Notes under the pieces: generated by a model
What the model was told of the DNA's origin: nothing
Seen by the model: the letters and a program-made list of their open reading frames with translations, nothing else
Database searches by the model: none
Shown: positions 46,102-53,810 of the stretch, piece after piece
How positions within the stretch are numbered: the stretch's first letter is position 1
How the letters are laid out: each line of letters starts with the position of its first letter
Source of the DNA: a bacterium
GTDB taxonomy: Bacteria; Campylobacterota; Campylobacteria; Campylobacterales; Arcobacteraceae
Length of the DNA stretch: 64,000 nt
Direction of reading: 5' to 3'
Assembly (NCBI GenBank): GCA_018816105.1
Contig: JAHIWE010000069.1
Location: 1 to 64,000 of the forward strand
Translations under genes and position numbers: made by a program

Positions 46102-47122
46102 GATAAAAGGTTTAAACTTACCTAATAAAAAAGATGAAGAGTTTTTAAAAATAAATCTTGATGCCCTATTCTCTTATGATTTTAAAGATGTTCAAACTTA
46201 TGAGTTTGATATTATGGGATTAAAAACAGTAGATGATGAAAAATCTTATGAAAGCGTTTTATTTGATATTACAAGAAGTATTGATAATAAACAAAAAGTT
46301 ATCACTATAAATAAAAATATTGCAGAGCCTATTTTTTTAATACATAAAATCAAAGAGGATGAAACATTTTTTACTAACTCTTTGAAAATAGAAGTTGCAA
46401 AAGATATAAAAGCTCAAGTGGTTGAAGTTTTTGTTAGTTCTTCAAAAAACTCTGCATATAGTGTAAATAGAACTTTTGAGCTTGATGAAAACTCATCCCT
46501 AGAGTATGTAAAAGTTCAAGACTTTGATGTATCAAATTCATTTATTTTTAACTCTTATGTGGAACAGCAAGAGAGTTCAACTCTTGATTTTACTAACTTT
46601 GAATATGGAAATGGTTTTATTTTAAACAATTTTATTAACAATATAAACAAAGAAAATATAACTTATAATCTAAATGGTTTAGTAAAACTAAAAGATGATA
46701 CTAACTGTTCAAATTTGATAAAAACAGTACATAATGCAAAAAGTTCACTAAGTAATATTGATTATAAACACTCTTTGAAAGATAACTCAAAAGCAATATT
46801 TAAAGCAAAATCAATAGTAAATGAAACAGCTTTATTTACAAAAGCTTTTCAAAATACAAATACAATTTTATTAAGTGATGATGCTACTATTTTTGCTCAG
46901 CCTCATCTTGAAATTTATATAGATGAACTAGAAGCTAGTCATGGTGCAACAACAGGAAGTTTAAATAAAGAACAGCTTTTATATTTAGAATCAAGAGGGA
47001 TTCATAAGGAATTAGCTTATGAAATATTGTTAAAAGCTTTTGAAGAAAAAATAGCTCATAATATAAAAGATGAAATAATAAAAGATTTTATAGAAACTTA
47101 TGAAAGAAGTAAATATGTTTAA
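46088..47122 (+). CDS. sufD: SufD, Fe-S cluster assembly scaffold subunit
   Basis: 344 residues, SufB paralogue. Divergent in the N-terminal half, with the family signature at the C-terminus: DATIFAQPHLEIYIDELEASHGATTGS (here in parts: QPHLEIYID, ASHGATTGS), LNKEQLLYLESRG. The conserved H in ASHGATTG is present. Iron entry and complex stability are its known roles. Coupled to sufC at its start and overlaps sufS by 8 bases. Confidence 0.92.
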   Translation: MKVNEIKGLNLPNKKDEEFLKINLDALFSYDFKDVQTYEFDIMGLKTVDDEKSYESVLFDITRSIDNKQKVITINKNIAEPIFLIHKIKEDETFFTNSLKIEVAKDIKAQVVEVFVSSSKNSAYSVNRTFELDENSSLEYVKVQDFDVSNSFIFNSYVEQQESSTLDFTNFEYGNGFILNNFINNINKENITYNLNGLVKLKDDTNCSNLIKTVHNAKSSLSNIDYKHSLKDNSKAIFKAKSIVNETALFTKAFQNTNTILLSDDATIFAQPHLEIYIDELEASHGATTGSLNKEQLLYLESRGIHKELAYEILLKAFEEKIAHNIKDEIIKDFIETYERSKYV

Positions 47123-48299
47123 AAAAGATTTTCCTTATTTTCAAAATTCGAAAACTATATATTTAGATAATGGTGCAACAACTCAAAAACCAAAAGTAGT
47201 AATTGATTCACAAATTGAGTATTATGAACAGTATTGTTCAAATACCCATAGAAGTAACTTTGGTCATGCAAATAAAGCAACACAAGAGTTTGAAAAAACA
47301 AGAGTTACATTAAAAGAGTTTATAAATGCTTCAAAAAATGAAGAGATTATTTTTACAAAAGGTGTAACAGAATCTATAAATTTTATATCTAGTTCATTTG
47401 CAAAAGATTTTAAAACTGTAATTATCTCTTCACTAGAACATCACTCAAATATCGTTCCATGGCATATGCAAGGAAGATCTTTGGGAAATGGTCTTGAAGT
47501 TGTAAAATGCAATGATAACTTAGATTTTGATTTGGAACATTTTGAAGAGTTATTAAAAGCAAATCCTAACGCCTTTGTAAGTGTTACACATATTTCAAAT
47601 GCCTTTGGAAAAATACATGACATAGAAACTATTACAAAACTTGCTCACTCATATGGTGCTGTTGTTTTAATAGATGGGGCTCAAAGTTTAGCTCATTTAA
47701 AAGTAGATATGCAGAAATATGATTGCGATTTTTTTGCAATTTCAGGACACAAAACTTTTGCACCAACAGGAGTTGGAGCTATTTATATAAAAGAGAAATA
47801 TTTAAAAGATATTAAACCATATCAAACAGGAGGAGCAACTATTCACGAAGTTGATTTTAATAGTTCAACCCTTTTAGATTCACCTTATAAATTTGAAGCA
47901 GGAACTCAAAATATAGCTGGAGTTATAGGATTTGGGAAAGCACTTGAATATCTAACACATATAAAATATGAAAATATTGAAAGTATAGAGAACCATGTTT
48001 ATAAATATTTAGATGAAGAACTAGCTAAGATTCCTAATATTATATTTTATAATGATATTTCTAATTCTATAGGAAGTAGAAGTTTTAACTTCGAAGGTAT
48101 TGTTCATGATGACATAGGGATTTTAGTAGATAAAATGAATATAGCGCTAAGAGTTGGTCATCACTGTGCTCAACCTATTATGAAAAAACTTGGAATCAAA
48201 GGGACTATTCGAGTTAGTACTGCTTTTTATAATGATTATGTTGATGTAGATAAATTAATAGAAGCTTTGAAAAAAGCTTTAAGAATGTTAAAGGATTAA
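47115..48299 (+). CDS. sufS: Cysteine desulfurase SufS
   Basis: Group II PLP cysteine desulfurase; 394 residues from ATG 47115 (an in-frame ATG at 47100 would add five). Motifs: YLDNGATTQKP, THRSNFGHAN, VLIDGAQSLAHLKVD, the PLP-lysine AISGHKTFAPTGVG (about 212-225) and the catalytic-Cys segment RVGHHCAQPIM (about 350-360). Delivers sulphur to SufE. AAGAAG precedes 47115 by 5 bases. Confidence 0.93.
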   Translation: MFKKDFPYFQNSKTIYLDNGATTQKPKVVIDSQIEYYEQYCSNTHRSNFGHANKATQEFEKTRVTLKEFINASKNEEIIFTKGVTESINFISSSFAKDFKTVIISSLEHHSNIVPWHMQGRSLGNGLEVVKCNDNLDFDLEHFEELLKANPNAFVSVTHISNAFGKIHDIETITKLAHSYGAVVLIDGAQSLAHLKVDMQKYDCDFFAISGHKTFAPTGVGAIYIKEKYLKDIKPYQTGGATIHEVDFNSSTLLDSPYKFEAGTQNIAGVIGFGKALEYLTHIKYENIESIENHVYKYLDEELAKIPNIIFYNDISNSIGSRSFNFEGIVHDDIGILVDKMNIALRVGHHCAQPIMKKLGIKGTIRVSTAFYNDYVDVDKLIEALKKALRMLKD

Positions 48300-48302
48300 A
48301 AA

Positions 48303-48713
48303 TTGAATATTATAGAAAAAAGAGTAGAAGATATAAAAGAGAATTTAGACTTTTTTGATGATGAATTAGCAAAATATGAATATATTATAGATTTAGGAAA
48401 AAAATTAGAAGAATTTAAAGAAAGTGATAAAACCCCAGAAAATATAGTACATGGCTGTACTTCACAAGTTTGGTTAACACATGAAGTAAAAGATGGAAAA
48501 ATGTATTTTAGAGGAACAAGCGATGCAATAATCGTAAAAGGTTTAGTTTATATGATTTTACAAATATTTTCAGATTCTACAATTGAAGAGTTAAAACAAA
48601 TTGATATGGATATAGTACACGAACTAAAATTAAGCGAAGTAATAACTCCAAATAGACAAAGTGGAGTAATAGGAATGATGAAAAAAATAAAAGAATATGC
48701 ACAAAATGCATAA
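48303..48713 (+). CDS. sufE: SufE-type sulphur acceptor
   Basis: 136 residues. Accepts persulphide sulphur from SufS and passes it to SufB. The acceptor Cys lies in VHGCTSQVWL (about 49-58), the SufE signature, followed by the FRGTSDAIIVKGLVYMI core. The start is TTG 48303 with AAAGGA upstream. Length matches SufE rather than CsdE or IscU. Confidence 0.93.
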   Translation: MNIIEKRVEDIKENLDFFDDELAKYEYIIDLGKKLEEFKESDKTPENIVHGCTSQVWLTHEVKDGKMYFRGTSDAIIVKGLVYMILQIFSDSTIEELKQIDMDIVHELKLSEVITPNRQSGVIGMMKKIKEYAQNA

Positions 48714-48740
48714 TAAAAATAATTAATAAAGGATAAAAAA

Positions 48741-49091
48741 ATGCAAACAAATTTTGATTTAAAAAGTATTGAAGAAAAAGTAATAACAAATTTAAAAAAT
48801 GTATTTGATCCAGAAATACCAACAAATATTTATGATTTAGGATTAATTTACAATATAGACTTCGAACAAAAAAATCAATACCTATACTGTACAGTAACAA
48901 TGACACTAACAAGTCCCACTTGTCCAGTAGCAGAAAGTCTATTAGAGCAAGTAAAATATGTAACTCTAGCAGTTGATGAAATTGATGAAGCAAAAGTAAC
49001 TCTAGTATTCAATCCACCATGGGATCCATCTATGATGAGTGAAGATGCAAAAGAAGTTATGGGAGCAAGTGGAGCAGCTATGCCTTTTTAG
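48741..49091 (+). CDS. sufT: SufT-like MIP18/DUF59 iron-sulphur maturation factor
   Basis: 116-residue DUF59 protein with the family hallmarks VFDPEIPTNIYDLGLIYNI (about 21-39), MTLTSPTCPVAESL (about 56-69; conserved Cys) and a C-terminal VFNPPWDPSMMSEDA. These factors aid Fe-S protein maturation and often end suf operons. Preceded by AAAGGA. Last gene of the operon; the accessory island starts beyond it. Confidence 0.9.
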   Translation: MQTNFDLKSIEEKVITNLKNVFDPEIPTNIYDLGLIYNIDFEQKNQYLYCTVTMTLTSPTCPVAESLLEQVKYVTLAVDEIDEAKVTLVFNPPWDPSMMSEDAKEVMGASGAAMPF

Positions 49092-49187
49092 GGCATAGCG
49101 TTAAGAAATATTTAAAAACTTATCATTTTGTTCCTAATATGTGTAAAATAACTATACAATACAAACAAAAAGTATTAAGGAATATAA

Positions 49188-49208
49188 ATGAAAGACTGCA
49201 ATGACTAA
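49188..49208 (+). other. Six-codon leader ORF overlapping the next start codon
   Basis: ATG 49188, 7 bases after AAGGA, encodes MKDCND then TAA. The ATG of the following gene (49201) lies inside it in another frame. The following gene has no good ribosome site of its own, so translational coupling through this mini-ORF is plausible. Confidence 0.35.
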
Positions 49209-49686
49209 TACAACTGAAATGATAATTGGTTCATTATCATATATCTGGCACTTAATCCCAATAGTTATTTTTATAATATTATTAAAAAAACTCCTTACAT
49301 ATAAAGATAATCAAAAAAGAAAAATCAAAAATGAAGAAAATGAAAAAAATGGTCTAACGTTAGAGTTAAGAACTATAAAAAAATATGAAGACTTAGGATA
49401 TAAAGTAAATACTAATACAACAGAAAATCAAGATATAGATATGATTTGTCATAAAGATGATAAAACAATTTTAATCAAATGCAACAATAGTTCAGAATCA
49501 AAATCAATCAAAGAAGAAGATATAATCTCATTTTATGATAGTGCAATAGAATATATCAACACAAATAAAATAAAAGAAAAAAATACAACTTTTAGATATG
49601 CCATACCCTACAAAGATTTATTTCATAAATCTGCAATTAAAATACTAACGGATGATGATTATAATTGTAAGTATGTTCTTGTGTAA
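49201..49686 (+). CDS. Membrane-anchored Mrr-like PD-(D/E)XK nuclease-domain protein
   Basis: 161 residues: N-terminal membrane helix (about 13-29), a charged linker, then an Mrr/restriction-endonuclease-like fold (about 50-155). The visible pattern is LELRTIKKYEDLGYKVNTN, then QDIDMICHKDDKTILIKCN (about 79-97), matching D-x10-15-(E/I)-x-K of Mrr-type sites, with Ile in place of the usual Glu or Gln. The weak acidic residue raises doubt about catalysis. First gene of the accessory island; no methylase accompanies it. Confidence 0.65.
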   Translation: MTNTTEMIIGSLSYIWHLIPIVIFIILLKKLLTYKDNQKRKIKNEENEKNGLTLELRTIKKYEDLGYKVNTNTTENQDIDMICHKDDKTILIKCNNSSESKSIKEEDIISFYDSAIEYINTNKIKEKNTTFRYAIPYKDLFHKSAIKILTDDDYNCKYVLV

Positions 49687-49690
49687 AAAA

Positions 49691-49845
49691 TTTTCAGTTT
49701 TTTTGACATGTTATAAATGATATGTAAAGATTTTGCAGTTTTTTTACATAGGTTTTCATCTATGAGTAAATTTTCATATTTTTTACACATAGATTCTAAG
49801 TTATAGGTAAATTTCTATAAATTTTACCTATATCAAGATTTGCCT
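49691..49845. repeat. Imperfect 40-bp tandem repeat, about 3.8 units, with internal dyads
   Basis: Units begin TTTTCAG (49691), TTTTGCAG (49731), TTTTCAT (49771) and TTTCTAT (49812, partial): periods 40, 40 and 41. Each has a T-run, an ACAT-type left arm and a TATG/TATAGG right arm ending GTAAA, so each can fold as a small hairpin. The last dyad, ATAGGTAAA (49803-49811) with TTTACCTAT (49823-49831), is perfect. Lies between the Mrr-like gene and the ariB end, convergent to both. Confidence 0.65.
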
Positions 49846-49853
49846 TGTAAATT

Positions 49854-50000
49854 TCATCGTGGGATAATGATATTTTTAATTACCAAACTATCTTTTGCTT
49901 CTTGAAGAACTAAAGAATTTATCAAAATTGCACTATTTACTGATATTGATTTTTTTAGAACTTTCGGTTTTGATCTTTTAAGATAAAATAATTTATTCAT
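49854..50000 (-). CDS. 48-codon ORF coupled to the PARIS pair
   Basis: ATG (49998-50000) is 2 bases after the ariB stop codon (TGA at 50003-50005), so ribosomes could restart. The product is basic at the N-terminus (MNKLFYLKRSKPKVLKK), then a SVNSAILINSLVLQEA stretch, and ends IIIPR. No membrane helix is convincing and no family is recognised. It may be a real small third gene or a leftover of an older one. Confidence 0.4.
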   Translation of the reverse strand: MNKLFYLKRSKPKVLKKSISVNSAILINSLVLQEAKDSLVIKNIIIPR

Positions 50001-50002
50001 TA

Positions 50003-50971
50003 TCAGGCAACTTTTAAATGTTTATCAAAAAATTCTATTAAACAATTTGGAGTATTTGAATATTGGGTCAAAACTGAAATCGAATCTTCTAATTTAAAAG
50101 ATAAAGTACACTTGTATTTTTTTGTCAATATCTTTGGTTGTTTGCTAGTAGCTTCTTCTTTCAGTCTTTTTAGAAAATCAATGAAAAATTTTAATTCAAA
50201 CTTACCTCTGAACATACAAGCTTTATTAAAATCACGTGAATTAAATAATGCTAATTTTTCATTTAATAAGTCATCTAAAATTTTTGGTGCATCTTTAAAC
50301 AAAGTATTCTCTAAAATATCTTTATTCTTAAAATCATCAAAAATATTAGCTCTTAAACTTAAACATACATCGAACATATTCTCATTATTCTTAAAATAAT
50401 TTTTCAGAACCTCATTAATATCCAATCTTGTACTTGTATTTGTTTTTATTCTTATATCATATTGACAAGATAACCAAGCATTTAAAAACAACAATTTATC
50501 ATGATAATTCATTAATAATGTAGTATATAACTCTAATATTTTAAGAAAATTCTCATCTTTTTCTTTCATATTAAATTCATTATTTAAAATTCTTTTCAAA
50601 GTATCTTCTGTTGAATAAAAATTTTCTATTGAATAACAAGGAGTAACATATAATTCATCTTTTACTTTATCATCAGTATAATCTCTATCTATAAAAAATA
50701 ATACTTTTGCTTTGTTATATTCAATTCTATTTTTAATTAATTCTATTGCTTTTAAAACAAAATCACGTCCACCACACGTAAAATCTTCAAATTTTTTTTC
50801 ATATTTTATAGTAATTATACTACCATAATATTTTTTATCTTCATCACCTTCAAAAAAACAATAAACTAAATCAGGATTATCGATTGAGTAAGCGGTAACA
50901 AAATTTGTATATGCAACATGAGCTGATTGTTTAGAATTTTTCATTTCTTCCAATAAACTAGTATTCTTCAT
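50003..50971 (-). CDS. ariB: AriB-like DUF4435/TOPRIM nuclease of a PARIS-type defence system
   Basis: 322 residues. DUF4435 pattern: CFFEGDEDKKYYGS (E41) as the TOPRIM acidic start, GGRDFVLKAIELI, LFFIDRDYTDD (D95, D97) as the DxD, then YSIENFYS (113-120). C-terminal helical domain of unknown role. In PARIS, AriB is a TOPRIM nuclease kept silent by AriA and released on sensing a phage anti-restriction protein; it then cleaves host tRNA and stops translation. Overlaps the upstream ATPase gene by 14 bases. The pairing, order and sizes drive the call. Confidence 0.78.
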   Translation of the reverse strand: MKNTSLLEEMKNSKQSAHVAYTNFVTAYSIDNPDLVYCFFEGDEDKKYYGSIITIKYEKKFEDFTCGGRDFVLKAIELIKNRIEYNKAKVLFFIDRDYTDDKVKDELYVTPCYSIENFYSTEDTLKRILNNEFNMKEKDENFLKILELYTTLLMNYHDKLLFLNAWLSCQYDIRIKTNTSTRLDINEVLKNYFKNNENMFDVCLSLRANIFDDFKNKDILENTLFKDAPKILDDLLNEKLALFNSRDFNKACMFRGKFELKFFIDFLKRLKEEATSKQPKILTKKYKCTLSFKLEDSISVLTQYSNTPNCLIEFFDKHLKVA

Positions 50972-52340
50972 TTAAATCATCCATATATATATTTATTCCT
51001 ATTGCATATTTTTCTAACTCATTATCAAAAATAAATGGAGAATGAGTTACTGCTAATAAAAATTTACACTTTCTTGAATTCATAATATCTGGTAATAATA
51101 ATTTTTGCCAAGGTAAAGATAATGATAGTTCTGGTTCATCAAATAAAATAATTAAATTATTGCTTTTTTCTAAATATATTTTTGTAAGAATTGAAATAAT
51201 TTGTTTTTCTCCTGATGAAAGTTTATTTAATTCAACTCTTTCTTTTGTATTTATTCTGTAAATATCTAAATCTATTGAACTTTCGTCGTATCTAAATTCT
51301 TTATCAACTAAATATCTATTACAAATATCTTTAAATGTTTTTAGATTATCATCCAAGTGCTTGTGTTCATTATATATTCCAATTAATTTGCTGATGAAAT
51401 ACACTAACTCTTTTTTCTCTTTTAATGACTCTTTACTTTCTAATAATCCATTTATATTATCTTTATCAGTTTTAGATAAACTATTACCAACTCTATCTAA
51501 AATTATTTTCCCAGCTTGAACATCCAAATCATTAATGAGCTCATTATCTATGGTAGGAAATCCTCTTAAAAATTGAGAAAGCATTTCTCCAGTTAATTTT
51601 GAAAAACCACTTATTGTTGATTTTTCTATTTCTCTTTCAATCTCAATTACTTTTTCTCTCACATCTTCCATTCCAAAATGAATTAACGTATCATCGTTTA
51701 TTTCTTTTTCTTCTTCTATTTCTTTATAATATCTATCATTTCTGTAATCTATAAAATTTTCTTTAAAATTTCCTAAATTATTTAAATCTTCTTCTACCCT
51801 TCTATATGTTGGCAAATAAATTAATTTAAAATCTAATCTACTCTTAAAAATTTCAAATTCTTGAAAAATGTTAAATGAAAGTTTATTTTTTGCAAATTTA
51901 AACATATATTGAGCCATAATTCTCAGACCTAATCCAAACTTTTTTATTCTATTTTTTCTGATAAAATGATTAATAAGATTATATACTTCATCGTTAAATT
52001 CATCATAATTATTTAAAAAAGATAAATCATATTGGTGCAATATACCTATAAAATTTAGTGGTAACTTTTTTCGAGGATTAATTTCAATTTCTTTTAAATA
52101 TTTATCTAAATCAAACTTAGAAAAAATAAATTGTTCACCAGATATAAATGAGATTGTAATTTCTTCAAACTCTATTTTTGATAATTTTTCATGTTTGTTA
52201 TTTAGTAAATAATACAATGAATTTAGTACTGTTGTTTTACCAAAACCATTCTCACCTATTAATATTTTAACATTATCTTCAAAATTAATATCAACATTTC
52301 TAAAACCAAAAAGCCCTGTTATTTTAAATCGCTTAATCAT
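50958..52340 (-). CDS. ariA: AriA-like AAA15 (ABC/SMC-type) ATPase of a PARIS-type defence system
   Basis: 460 residues. FKITGLFGFRNVDINF lead-in, Walker A GENGFGKTT (29-37), signature LSSGEKQ (about 375-381), Walker B LIILFDEPELSL (about 396-407) and switch THSPF (about 433). The helical middle (about 150-350) is an SMC-like arm with a DDTLIHF-type region. In PARIS the ATPase forms an assembly that holds AriB. AAAGGAAAG precedes the ATG, which overlaps the stop of a 26-codon ORF (ATGA). Gabija GajA and OLD proteins fuse ATPase and TOPRIM; here they are separate, as in PARIS. Confidence 0.8.
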   Translation of the reverse strand: MIKRFKITGLFGFRNVDINFEDNVKILIGENGFGKTTVLNSLYYLLNNKHEKLSKIEFEEITISFISGEQFIFSKFDLDKYLKEIEINPRKKLPLNFIGILHQYDLSFLNNYDEFNDEVYNLINHFIRKNRIKKFGLGLRIMAQYMFKFAKNKLSFNIFQEFEIFKSRLDFKLIYLPTYRRVEEDLNNLGNFKENFIDYRNDRYYKEIEEEKEINDDTLIHFGMEDVREKVIEIEREIEKSTISGFSKLTGEMLSQFLRGFPTIDNELINDLDVQAGKIILDRVGNSLSKTDKDNINGLLESKESLKEKKELVYFISKLIGIYNEHKHLDDNLKTFKDICNRYLVDKEFRYDESSIDLDIYRINTKERVELNKLSSGEKQIISILTKIYLEKSNNLIILFDEPELSLSLPWQKLLLPDIMNSRKCKFLLAVTHSPFIFDNELEKYAIGINIYMDDLNEEY

Positions 52341-52417
52341 CTATTCTTTCCTTTATATTTAATTTTCAAAACATTCCTCTCAAATTCTTTCACATCCCCA
52401 CCACTCAAAATCCTCAT
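52337..52417 (-). other. 26-codon ORF overlapping the ariA start
   Basis: ATG 52417 reads MRILSGGDVKEFERNV and ends KYKGKNR with a TGA that overlaps the ariA ATG (ATGA). The ariA ribosome site lies inside it. It starts directly after the stop of the 41-codon ORF. Unrecognised; it may be a leader peptide or the tail of a lost gene. Confidence 0.3.
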
Positions 52418-52543
52418 TTAATTAATGACAATTTTATTAATTTTTTCAATTCTTTCTCTTTTGAAAAATCCCTCATTTAAAAATTCTATTTTAAAGCCAT
52501 CGAATTCGACGGCTTTAAAATCAAAATCATAAAAGTTTTCCAC
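52418..52543 (-). other. 41-codon ORF (GTG start), possible gene remnant
   Basis: Frame open from GTG 52543 to TAA 52418, product VENFYDFDFKAVEFDGFKI then a charged helix ending INKIVIN. The composition looks like a real protein tail rather than random sequence, but there is no ribosome site. It overlaps a hairpin at 52489-52520. Confidence 0.3.
52489..52520 (-). terminator. Hairpin downstream of the DUF1016 gene
   Basis: TTTTAAAGCC (52489-52498) pairs with GGCTTTAAAA (52511-52520), a 10-bp perfect stem. The 12-base centre holds CGAATTCG, which can extend the stem after one mismatch. On the minus strand an AT-rich tail follows. It may separate DUF1016 transcription from ariA. Confidence 0.45.
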
Positions 52544-52569
52544 ATATTCTTACTCTTTTTCACTTCGTA

Positions 52570-53589
52570 TCATCTTAATCCCAAAACATCCCTTTCAATC
52601 TCTCTTCTAAACTCTTCTTCCGTTGGCAAATAAAGCTGATATTTTGATACAAAAAGATTATCTTTACTATTTATGTGTGAGTATTTTACGATGGTTTCAT
52701 CTTTATCTGTACATAAAATTATCCCAATAGTTGGATTATCACTTTCATTTTTTTCTAAATCATCGTACATATTTACATACATATCAATTTGTCCTATATC
52801 TTGATGGGTTAGTTTTCCTATTTTCAAATCCACGAGTACAAAACATTTTAAAAGATAGTTATAAAAAACTAGGTCTATATAAAAATCACTTGTTTGGGTT
52901 TTGATTCTTTTTTGTCGTGACACAAATGCAAAACCTCGACCTAGTTCTAGCAAAAATTCTTGTATTTTTTCTAGTAAGGCACTTTCAAGTTCATTTTCTC
53001 TGAATGATTTATTATCTTTTAAATCTAAAAATTCCAATACATAAGGGTCTTTGATAATATCTTTTGCTGTGAGTTGTAGATTTTTTGTATTTTCTTTGGC
53101 TTCTTGGATAACTGGTTGTTTTTCTTGACTTGATATAAGTCTTTCATAATAAAGTGAATTTATTTGTCTCTCTAAAGCTCTTACACTCCAGTTTGAAGCG
53201 ATTGTTTCTTGAATATAATAATCTATTGCTTTTTCGTTTTCAATTCTCATAATAAGTCGATAATGACTCCAACTCAATTGGTCACACAGTGTGTGACGAT
53301 TTGGAAAAATCAAATAAAACTATCTCATCATTTTTAAATTTGTAGTATTAAAACCTTTTCCAAAATCAACAGTTAGCTATTTTGATAACTCACTTATAAG
53401 CTTTGAGCCATATTTTGCTTTTGTTTCTCCATTTTGTTCAACTTCTACTATTTTTTTACCAATATTCCAGTAGGCTTCTACCATTATAAAATTTACAGAT
53501 TTATAGGCATTATCTCTTGCTGTTTGTAAAATAGATTTAATATCATGATAAAAACTGTTTTGTGTCTGCAATGCTTCTTTCATCTGCAA
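52570..53589 (-). pseudogene. DUF1016 (YhcG-type) PD-(D/E)XK nuclease gene with two in-frame TAG codons
   Basis: One frame runs 340 codons from ATG 53589 to TGA 52570, the usual size for this family, but holds TAG at 53377-53379 and 53320-53322. The N-terminal part (VNFIMVEAYWNIGKKIVE, YGSKLISELSK) is followed by stop-LTVDFGKGFNTTNLKMMR-stop-FYLIFPNRHTLCDQLSWSHY. The nuclease domain is FYIDLVFYN then CFVLVDLK. In intact relatives the MRQFY segment has Gln at the second stop, and Gln suits the first. A TTG at 53313 could start a 247-residue C-terminal product. Confidence 0.8.
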
Positions 53590-53775
53590 ATTTCCTTTTC
53601 TATTTTTTTAAAACTAATAAAAATATTATACTAAATTTAAGTTATAATAAAATAATCAATAATAATTATTTTATTCCCAATTAGAGCAATAAGAAATAAA
53701 ATATTTAGCACTAATAAACAATTATTATAGCAAGGGTTAAGAAGATTAAATTCTAAAAATACTCTACAATTCCGA

Positions 53776-53781
53776 TATAAT
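53776..53781 (+). promoter_or_regulatory. accC: -10 element of accC
   Basis: TATAAT preceded by GA, 29 bases before the accC ATG, with AAAAGG as ribosome site. The 221-base gap behind it (53590-53810) is AT-rich and holds nothing else that can be supported. Confidence 0.55.
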
Positions 53782-53810
53782 TTTTAATTAATTCTTAAAA
53801 GGCAAATAAA

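Noticed and set aside
48577-48993. A 138-codon open frame on the minus strand opposite sufE and sufT
   Set aside because: Leu/His-rich antisense shadow of AT-rich coding DNA; sufE and sufT are clearly real, and no ribosome site or family pattern is present.
49691-49845. CRISPR array
   Set aside because: Units are contiguous and degenerate without unique spacers, and no cas genes are near.
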